This document shows, in pieces, positions 6,190 through 11,297 of a stretch of 11,297 nucleotides of DNA. The first letter of the stretch is position 1; each line of letters begins with the position of its first letter. A program made the translations under genes and the position numbers. The stretch lies in the NCBI GenBank assembly GCA_913050545.1, contig CAJWZY010000040.1:1-11297 (forward strand). Reading direction: 5' to 3'. The stretch comes from an uncultured bacterium. GTDB lineage: Bacteria; Planctomycetota; UBA8108. The notes under the pieces were generated by a model, which saw nothing but the letters and a program-made list of their open reading frames with translations, was not told the origin of the DNA and did no database searches.

Positions 6190-6666
6190 ATGGGTTACCA
6201 GCTACTCAACGTCCTCGTTTTCACCCTCTTCGGCATCTTCTTTGTCGTCCTGACGGTTTCCATCCTGAGCCGGCTTCTGCGTCCTCGTGTTCGCAGTGAA
6301 GATGAGCCAGGGAAGCTGGAAACCTACGAGTGCGGTGAACCCACGATTGGCTCCTCCTGGGTACGCTTCGATATTCGCTTCTATTCCCTGGCCCTGATAT
6401 TCCTGATCTTCGATGTAGAGGTGGCGTTCCTCTATCCCTGGGCGCTGGTGTTCAAGACCCTGATGAATAACGACTTCGGTGGATTCATTTTCCTCGAGGT
6501 CATGGTTTTTCTCTGCATTCTCATGGTTGGGTTTGTTTACTGCTGGGTCAAGGGAGACCTTGACTGGCTGAAGGTGAAGCCTTTCATGAGGGAGGCAGTT
6601 GTTGAAGAGACTCCCGAGCCCGGGGATGCGGCGATCCCCGAGGAACCTCAAGAGGTAGCGGCCTGA
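6190..6666 (+). CDS. nuoA: NADH-quinone oxidoreductase subunit A, operon 2 copy
   Basis: The second copy of the three-helix NuoA subunit at the foot of the quinone cavity has 158 residues. Helices are predicted at about 5-30, 65-87 and 98-120. The loop motif ETYECGEP (44-51) and VRFDIRFYSLALIFLIFDVE (58-77) are the family signatures. It diverges clearly from the operon 1 copy in the loops and lengths, so this is not a recent duplication. After helix 3 it carries about 28 additional residues, mostly Glu, Pro and Ala (131-158), which NuoA proteins normally lack. The start has no recognisable Shine-Dalgarno. An in-frame stop at 6169-6171 rules out a longer N-terminus. Its stop overlaps the nuoB start by one base (TGATG). 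Confidence 0.95.
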   Translation: MGYQLLNVLVFTLFGIFFVVLTVSILSRLLRPRVRSEDEPGKLETYECGEPTIGSSWVRFDIRFYSLALIFLIFDVEVAFLYPWALVFKTLMNNDFGGFIFLEVMVFLCILMVGFVYCWVKGDLDWLKVKPFMREAVVEETPEPGDAAIPEEPQEVAA

Positions 6667-7205
6667 TGACCGAAATCGAAAACAGGAATCCTGATCCACT
6701 GACCAAGAACGTTGTTCTCATGACGGCGGTGGACGACATTATCAACGCTACGCGTGCGAACTCGGTATGGCCGCTTACCTTCGGGCTGGCCTGTTGCGCC
6801 ATAGAGATGATGGCCACCGGCGCAGCGAAGTACGACCTGGACCGGTTCGGATCGGGGCCCTTCCGGGGTACCCCGCGCCAGTCTGACCTGATGGTGGTTG
6901 CCGGAACCGTGACCCACAAGATGGCTCCGAGGGTGAAGCGCCTCTACGACCAGATGCCCGAGCCCAAGTACGTGATCGCCATGGGGGGGTGCGTGATTCG
7001 CGGTGGCCCCTACGTGAAGCATGGCTACCACGTGGTCAAGGGAGTCGACCTGGTGATCCCGGTCGATGTCTATATTCCCGGTTGCCCTCCGAGGCCGGAG
7101 GCGCTGCTGGAAGGAATCTTCAAGGTGCAGAAGCTCATGAAAAGAGAGAAGATCCTGGATCGCACGAGGCGCACCACCAAGCCGGAAGTTTACCAGCCTG
7201 TTTAG
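6666..7205 (+). CDS. nuoB: NADH-quinone oxidoreductase subunit B, operon 2 copy (cluster N2)
   Basis: The N2-cluster subunit of the second complex has 179 residues. Ligands are Cys43-Cys44 (LACCAIEMM), Cys109 (MGGCVIRGG) and Cys140 (YIPGCPPRPE), so electron transfer to quinone should work. Compared with the operon 1 copy, the segment after the first cysteine pair carries RFGSGPFRGTPRQSD in place of RFGAEVIRFSPRQAD. The loop after the third cysteine reads VIRGGPYVKHGYHVV in place of ASSGGVFDTYTLV. The two copies thus belong to different NuoB lineages. The C-terminus is basic (KREKILDRTRRTTK), without the acidic tail of the other copy. An AGAGG lies ten bases before the ATG. Confidence 0.96.
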   Translation: MTEIENRNPDPLTKNVVLMTAVDDIINATRANSVWPLTFGLACCAIEMMATGAAKYDLDRFGSGPFRGTPRQSDLMVVAGTVTHKMAPRVKRLYDQMPEPKYVIAMGGCVIRGGPYVKHGYHVVKGVDLVIPVDVYIPGCPPRPEALLEGIFKVQKLMKREKILDRTRRTTKPEVYQPV

Positions 7206-7225
7206 CGGCGGAGAGATTTGTAAAA

Positions 7226-7726
7226 ATGGCCAGACTTGAAATCGGGCAAATCATAGCGGTACTCAAGGAGAAGCTGCCGGAGGCGGTGAGCGAAGAGGTC
7301 CTCGACGGAGTGGACCCGGTCATTGTCGTCAAGGCAGAGCAGTGGGCTGCTGTGGCTGAGCTTTGCCGGGATGATTCGCGGCTGGGATTTGACCTGCTCT
7401 CCTGCATAACAGGCGTGGATTACCCTGAGCGTGAAGAAGGGGCTGAGATCGAGGTCATCTATAACCTGGATTCCACCGCCAATCTTCATGAGCTGACCGT
7501 CAAGGTGAAGTTGCCCCGCAGCGATCCGCGGGTGGCCTCCGTCGAGGGTACCTGGGCTACAGCCGACTGGCATGAGCGCGAAACCTACGATCTTGTTGGC
7601 GTCATCTTCGAGGGACATCACAACCTGGTTCGCATTCTCTGCGCTGACGACTGGGTGGGCCACCCATTGAGAAAAGATTACGAACCACCGGATTCGTTCC
7701 ATGGCATCAAGAACGTCATCTATTGA
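7226..7726 (+). CDS. nuoC: NADH-quinone oxidoreductase subunit C, operon 2 copy
   Basis: The 30-kDa-type peripheral-arm subunit has 166 residues. The signature HERETYDLVGVIFEG is at 116-130, followed by DDWVGHPLRKDYEPP at 141-155. The reading frame is open upstream to 6989 but overlaps nuoB there; the ATG at 7226 gives the normal NuoC start, 20 bases past the nuoB stop. A GGAG is 12 bases before it, rather distant. The protein ends soon after the conserved segment and lacks the RGRGERDAFP extension and tail of the operon 1 copy, a shorter form of the family. Confidence 0.95.
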   Translation: MARLEIGQIIAVLKEKLPEAVSEEVLDGVDPVIVVKAEQWAAVAELCRDDSRLGFDLLSCITGVDYPEREEGAEIEVIYNLDSTANLHELTVKVKLPRSDPRVASVEGTWATADWHERETYDLVGVIFEGHHNLVRILCADDWVGHPLRKDYEPPDSFHGIKNVIY

Positions 7727-7772
7727 GATTTGTACAGGAAGGGACGTCGGCGGGATTCAGACCGGGAATAAA

Positions 7773-8909
7773 ATGACCGAAGCGAAGATCAGGACAGAAG
7801 AGATGCTCCTTAACATGGGGCCCCAGCATCCGAGCACCCACGGGGTGTTCCGTGTGGTGGTGCGCACCGATGGTGAGCTCATTCTCGAATCCCAGTCTCA
7901 CATCGGCTACCTGCATCGTTGTTTTGAGAAGTGCGCCGAGGGCAACAACTACCTCCAGGTCGTTCCCTATACCGATCGCATGGACTACCTCTGCGCGATG
8001 ATGAACAACTGGGGCTATGCTGCCTCGATTGAGAAGCTCACCGGGATCGAGGTTCCTGAACGTGCCGAGTATATTCGCGTTATCGTTGCGGAGCTCAACC
8101 GGGTAGCCAGCCACCTGCTGGCCTTTGGAACCTACGGCCTCGATATCGGTGCCATCACGCCGTTCCTCTACGCTTTCCGTGACCGTGAGCGGATCCTCAA
8201 GATTTTCGAGAAGCTCTGTGGGCAGCGGCTGAACTACAGCTACGTCCGCATCGGCGGGGTCACCTTTGATATGACCGACGAGATCCTCTCCGACATCGAG
8301 GCCTTCTGTGATTATTTCGATCCGAAGATTATCGATGAGTACGACAACCTCCTGTCCTACAACGGGATCTTCATCTCGAGAACAGCGAACGTCGGGGTGA
8401 TCCCGGCCGACCTGGCCATCAGCTACGGGGTTACGGGCCCATCGCTTCGTGGTTCAGGGGTGCCGCGCGATCTGCGCCGGGATGCGCCCTATGGAATCTA
8501 TGATCGCCTGGAATTTGACGTTCCCGTCGGCTCAGGCGAGATGGGCCAGGTGGGCGATTGCTGGGACCGCTACATGGTGCGCATGAGAGAGATGCGCCAG
8601 AGCATCCGGCTTGTACGCCAGGCGATCAAGGACATCCCCGATGGCCCCTTCTGTGACAAGAAAGCATTCAGGGGCGTCAAGCCGAAGGCGGGTGAAACCT
8701 ACAAGAAGGTAGAGGGGGCCAGGGGCGAGGTCGGCTTCTACGTCGTCAGCGATGGAACGAATATTCCCTACCGGGTGAAGGCGAGGGCTCCCTCCTTCTG
8801 CAATATCAGCATCCTGGACAAGCTCACAAGTATGAGCGACGTCATGCTCGCCGACCTGGTGGCCATCATCGGCAGCCTGGATATCGTGCTGGGGGAGGTG
8901 GATCGATGA
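7773..8909 (+). CDS. nuoD: NADH-quinone oxidoreductase subunit D, operon 2 copy (quinone-site subunit)
   Basis: The quinone-cavity subunit of the second complex has 378 residues. GPQHPSTHG at 16-24 and YTDRMDYL at 66-73 carry the histidine and tyrosine that contact the quinone head group. The C-terminus is LDIVLGEVDR. The frame is open to 7701, but the ATG at 7773 gives the usual NuoD N-terminus, 46 bases after nuoC. The extra 24 codons otherwise gained are not family-like. Two cysteines (Cys50, Cys54 in HRCFEKCAEG) stand near the position of the first NiFe-hydrogenase cysteine motif. The second C-terminal motif is absent, so this is not a hydrogenase. The stop overlaps nuoH as ATGA. Confidence 0.97.
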   Translation: MTEAKIRTEEMLLNMGPQHPSTHGVFRVVVRTDGELILESQSHIGYLHRCFEKCAEGNNYLQVVPYTDRMDYLCAMMNNWGYAASIEKLTGIEVPERAEYIRVIVAELNRVASHLLAFGTYGLDIGAITPFLYAFRDRERILKIFEKLCGQRLNYSYVRIGGVTFDMTDEILSDIEAFCDYFDPKIIDEYDNLLSYNGIFISRTANVGVIPADLAISYGVTGPSLRGSGVPRDLRRDAPYGIYDRLEFDVPVGSGEMGQVGDCWDRYMVRMREMRQSIRLVRQAIKDIPDGPFCDKKAFRGVKPKAGETYKKVEGARGEVGFYVVSDGTNIPYRVKARAPSFCNISILDKLTSMSDVMLADLVAIIGSLDIVLGEVDR

Positions 8910-10279
8910 ATCTCGCCGTCTTTACCACCTTTCTGGGCCAGGCAGGGCAGGCCATCGAAGAGAAGGTCATCGAAAAGGGTATCGTCGACTTTGCCGCAGA
9001 TTATTCAACAAAGTGGGATGGAGGCGGTGAGGGCGGCCTGTTCCTGGCAGGCGCTGTCAGGTGGCTGGTGGAAACTTACACCGTGCCGGACTGGGTTCCG
9101 CTTTCGAGCGTGATCAACGGGACCCTGGGCGCCGAAACGTTCCCTGAACTGGGGGGGCTCCTGATTACCATCGGGATGGTTTTCGGCTTCGTCAATATCT
9201 TCGCCATAGGGGCTGTGTGGAGCGAGCGCAAGGTCTCGGCCCATATGCAGTGCCGCCTCGGGCCGATGGAGGTCGGGCCGCACGGGCTCCTGCAGACCGT
9301 TGCCGATGGATTGAAGCTCCTCACCAAGGAAGACATCATCCCCCGCCTTGCCGATAAGACGCTCTTTGCCATTGCGCCGGCGGTCGTATTTGCCGGTGTC
9401 CTCATGCGCTTTGTGCCGCTGCCGTTTGGCGATCAGCTCATCGCTTCAGACCTCGACCTCGGTCTCTTCTTTGTGGCCGCGGTGGGGGCGGTGGAGGTGC
9501 TGGGAGTGATCATGGCGGGCTGGGCCTCCAATAACAAATGGTCCCTCTTTGCCACCATTCGTACCGCCACCCAGATGGTCAGCTACGAGATCCCTATCGG
9601 GATTGCCTTTGTCACGGTCATCCTCTGCTGCGGGTCATTCTCTCTCGTTGATGTCGTCAACATGCAGGGTGGAACCCTTACTGATATTGACGGGGAGGCG
9701 CACAATGGCTGGGCCTGGCACTGGAACCTGTTCCGCAATCCTTTCATGCTGATCCTGGCGATCACCTATTTCATTGCCAGCCTCGCTGAGTGCAAGCGCG
9801 CCCCCTTCGACCTTCCCGAGGCCGAGTCGGAGCTCGTCAGTGGATTCCATACTGAATATACGGGGATGCGTTTCGCCCTGTTCTTCCTCGCCGAATATGC
9901 CGCCATGTACCTGGTTGCGGCGGTTGCCGTGGTCCTGTTCCTCGGTGGCTGGTGGTCGGGAATCTACTGGGTCGATGAGATCGGTATGGGGACAGACACC
10001 TGGCTGGCAAGCTGGCTGGATGGAGTGCTCGGGCCGACGCTTACCGCTGTCCTGGGTGTATTGATCAAGGTTAAAGTTTTTCTCACGAAGGCATTCATCC
10101 TGGTCTTTATCCAGATGTGGGTTCGCTGGACTCTTCCCAGGGTTCGTCTCGACCAGATGATGTATGTCTGCTGGAAGGTCCTGTTGCCTGCTTCACTGGT
10201 GTGCCTGATCGGCTCCTGCCTGTGGGAGCTGGCTACCGGCGGGGCCTCGTTCTTTGGTTTTGGGATAGTGGTTAAATAG
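8906..10279 (+). CDS. nuoH: NADH-quinone oxidoreductase subunit H with long N-terminal extension
   Basis: NuoH is the membrane subunit that closes the quinone tunnel and links it to the proton-pumping arm. Landmarks are SERKVSAHMQCRLGPMEVGP (106-125), KLLTKEDIIP (137-146), GWASNNKWSLFATIRTATQM (205-224), KRAPFDLPEAESE (297-309) and WVRWTLPRVRLDQMM (405-419). About eight membrane helices are predicted, the first conserved one at 82-104. At 457 residues it is longer than most NuoH proteins (about 320-430), because about 80 residues precede the first conserved helix. Part of that extension (44-56) is hydrophobic. The start is well supported by GGAGG seven bases upstream and an ATGA overlap with nuoD. 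Direct D-to-H linkage means no nuoE, nuoF or nuoG here. Confidence 0.97.
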   Translation: MNLAVFTTFLGQAGQAIEEKVIEKGIVDFAADYSTKWDGGGEGGLFLAGAVRWLVETYTVPDWVPLSSVINGTLGAETFPELGGLLITIGMVFGFVNIFAIGAVWSERKVSAHMQCRLGPMEVGPHGLLQTVADGLKLLTKEDIIPRLADKTLFAIAPAVVFAGVLMRFVPLPFGDQLIASDLDLGLFFVAAVGAVEVLGVIMAGWASNNKWSLFATIRTATQMVSYEIPIGIAFVTVILCCGSFSLVDVVNMQGGTLTDIDGEAHNGWAWHWNLFRNPFMLILAITYFIASLAECKRAPFDLPEAESELVSGFHTEYTGMRFALFFLAEYAAMYLVAAVAVVLFLGGWWSGIYWVDEIGMGTDTWLASWLDGVLGPTLTAVLGVLIKVKVFLTKAFILVFIQMWVRWTLPRVRLDQMMYVCWKVLLPASLVCLIGSCLWELATGGASFFGFGIVVK

Positions 10280-10283
10280 CAAA

Positions 10284-10946
10284 ATGGCTCCCTGCGCATA
10301 CTTCATGAATATCTTCAAGGTTGCCCGGTCGATCGTGACCGGTATGGGTATCACCCTGAAGTACTTCCTGAACCACAAGAAAACGCTGTGTACCATCCAG
10401 TACCCGCGGGAGAAGGATCTCATTCCTGCCCGCCACCGGGGAATCCACTACCTCGAGACTGAGAAGTGCGTGATGTGCTGGAAGTGCTCAGACATCTGCC
10501 CGGTGGACTGCATCTATATCGAGGGTGTTCGTGGAGCGGATGGTCCCCTGCCGGGTGGCTACCGCGGGCAGAAGGCAACCCTGTCGAAATTCACCGTCGA
10601 CTATACGGTCTGTATCTTCTGCGGGCTCTGTGAAGAGCCCTGTCCTCCCAAGTGCATCTGGCTCGGCCCCGAGTTCGATTACCATTCGACCGACCGGACG
10701 ATGATGGAGAAAAACCTCCTGACCGATGAGGTCTACACCGAGAGTGACGAGGTCTTCGTTGAATGGGCGCGTGGTGAGAACGACCGCCTGCAGGAGGAGA
10801 AGAAGAAGAAGAAAGAAGCCGAGAAAGCTGCCAAGGCGGCAGAGAAGGCCGCAGCCGCAGCTGCTGAAGCAGAAAAAACAACTGAAGAAGCTCCCGCCGA
10901 TGCGGGGGAACAAGGTCCGGACAGCGAGGGAGAGGCAGCTGAATGA
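10284..10946 (+). CDS. nuoI: NADH-quinone oxidoreductase subunit I with Lys/Ala/Glu-rich tail
   Basis: NuoI is the two-cluster ferredoxin-like subunit that carries electrons through 4Fe-4S clusters N6a and N6b towards N2. Of its 220 residues, 1-30 form the amphipathic N-terminal membrane anchor. The ligands are Cys62, Cys65, Cys68 with Cys120, and Cys110, Cys113, Cys116 with Cys72, in two classical CxxCxxCxxxCP motifs. Residues 120-165 are the usual family end. From about 165 to 220 comes an added tail, first a run of Lys/Glu/Ala likely to be helical or coiled-coil, then Glu/Asp/Gly-rich. The ATG at 10284 is four bases after nuoH, and an internal ATG at 10305 (MNIFKVAR) is an equally good start; neither has a clear ribosome binding site. 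Confidence 0.96.
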   Translation: MAPCAYFMNIFKVARSIVTGMGITLKYFLNHKKTLCTIQYPREKDLIPARHRGIHYLETEKCVMCWKCSDICPVDCIYIEGVRGADGPLPGGYRGQKATLSKFTVDYTVCIFCGLCEEPCPPKCIWLGPEFDYHSTDRTMMEKNLLTDEVYTESDEVFVEWARGENDRLQEEKKKKKEAEKAAKAAEKAAAAAAEAEKTTEEAPADAGEQGPDSEGEAAE

Positions 10947-10993
10947 AAGCTCCACTTACCGGGTTGGCCAGGATGACTCAAGGTTCGAAGTGA
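10943..10993 (+). CDS. Tiny 16-codon frame coupled to nuoI (doubtful)
   Basis: An ATG overlaps the nuoI stop as ATGA and opens a 16-codon frame, MKAPLTGLARMTQGSK, which stops four bases before the ATG at 10998. It may be chance, or a coupling peptide that carries ribosomes from nuoI to the next gene. No family resemblance is seen. Confidence 0.15.
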   Translation: MKAPLTGLARMTQGSK

Positions 10994-10997
10994 TTTT

Positions 10998-11297
10998 ATG
11001 ATCTTTCACGATCTGTTGGCATTGATCTCAGCGCTGCTCCTCATTTACCTGGGGACGAAGCTGGTGCGCACCGGGCGCGACGAGGGGCCCGGTGCGGCCC
11101 TCGATCTGTTTACCTGGGCTATGCGCCAGGGGCTCTGGCTGGCGATCATTCCCGCCCTCTGTGAGCTCTATATCTACCTTGGCCCTGCAGGGCGGGTAGG
11201 GGTGGATGCCCTCGATAGTCCCGTCCTCGATGGGACGCTCAGGTTGTTGCTGATCAGCTTCTTCGCCGTGCTTCCTGTTGTCCTTATCATGCGGACG
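10998..11297 (+). CDS. Unrecognised membrane protein following nuoI, partial (runs off right edge)
   Basis: One hundred codons are open from the ATG at 10998 to the window end. Three predicted helices lie at about 5-23, 43-62 and 80-98. A charged loop (21-31, LVRTGRDEGPG) and a short loop with Gly, Asp and Pro (62-79) join them. Codon use and base composition match the nuo genes. The position directly after nuoI is where nuoJ usually stands. However, I see no NuoJ features, such as a strongly hydrophobic first helix followed by the conserved glycine-rich third helix. GAAG seven bases before the ATG is a weak ribosome binding site. It may be a lineage-specific accessory subunit, an assembly factor or an unrelated insertion; the name is left open. 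Confidence 0.7.
   Translation, partial: MIFHDLLALISALLLIYLGTKLVRTGRDEGPGAALDLFTWAMRQGLWLAIIPALCELYIYLGPAGRVGVDALDSPVLDGTLRLLLISFFAVLPVVLIMRT

Noticed and set aside
6989..7225. Longer N-terminus for operon 2 nuoC
   Set aside because: It overlaps most of the 3' half of nuoB and adds residues foreign to the family.
7701..7772. Longer N-terminus for operon 2 nuoD
   Set aside because: It adds 24 non-conserved residues overlapping the end of nuoC. The ATG at 7773 gives the standard NuoD start.
7773..8909. NiFe-hydrogenase large subunit instead of NuoD, suggested by Cys50 and Cys54
   Set aside because: The C-terminal nickel-ligand motif is missing, and the protein has the quinone-site motifs and ELDR-type C-terminus of NuoD.
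10998..11297. nuoJ
   Set aside because: The position fits, but the sequence shows none of the NuoJ features I would expect, so the gene is left unnamed.
1..11297. CRISPR arrays, tRNA or rRNA genes, insertion sequences
   Set aside because: Reading through the window I saw no regularly spaced repeats, cloverleaf-like segments, or transposase genes with terminal repeats.

Overview
The window carries the heads of two divergent, paralogous respiratory complex I (NADH:quinone oxidoreductase, nuo) operons. Between them lies a short unit with a small ribbon-helix-helix-type protein, quinolinate synthase (nadA) and an uncharacterised four-helix membrane protein. Genes are GC-rich and mostly start at ATG or GTG. 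Several junctions are ATGA overlaps, and clear Shine-Dalgarno sequences precede several starts, as expected of a bacterium. The taxon cannot be fixed from this sequence. Two complex I operons plus an Ala/Lys/Glu-rich NuoI tail recall Verrucomicrobiota/Planctomycetota-type genomes, but that is a weak guess from memory.

Minus strand, 3725 down to 1: operon 1 runs nuoA-B-C-D-E-F in canonical order, tightly packed with overlaps at four of five junctions. nuoF runs off the left edge. The presence of E and F shows that this copy has the NADH-oxidising module.

3726-4148 is a 423-base intergenic region with a very AT-rich core. It contains a perfect CRP-type palindrome (TGTGA-N6-TCACA) and two copies of the inverted repeat AAATAC-N3/4-GTATTT. 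Each copy overlies a tentative promoter for one of the two diverging units. The first gene to the right encodes a probable ribbon-helix-helix DNA-binding protein, which is a natural candidate to bind them.

Plus strand, 4149-5911: the ribbon-helix-helix gene overlaps nadA by four bases, and the membrane protein follows 18 bases later. 5912-6189 is a 278-base leader with two consecutive potential RNA hairpins and no convincing gene.

Plus strand, 6190 to the right edge: operon 2 runs nuoA-B-C-D-H-I. nuoD is joined directly to nuoH, so no E, F or G gene lies between them. After nuoI comes the start of an unrecognised membrane protein where nuoJ might be expected. The enzyme therefore either takes electrons from a donor other than NADH, such as ferredoxin or another partner, or borrows the E/F/G module of operon 1. 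All quinone-site and iron-sulfur residues I can check are intact in both copies. The window is mostly conserved respiratory machinery. The less ordinary parts are the paired arrangement, the control region between the operons, and the unknown membrane protein next to nuoI.
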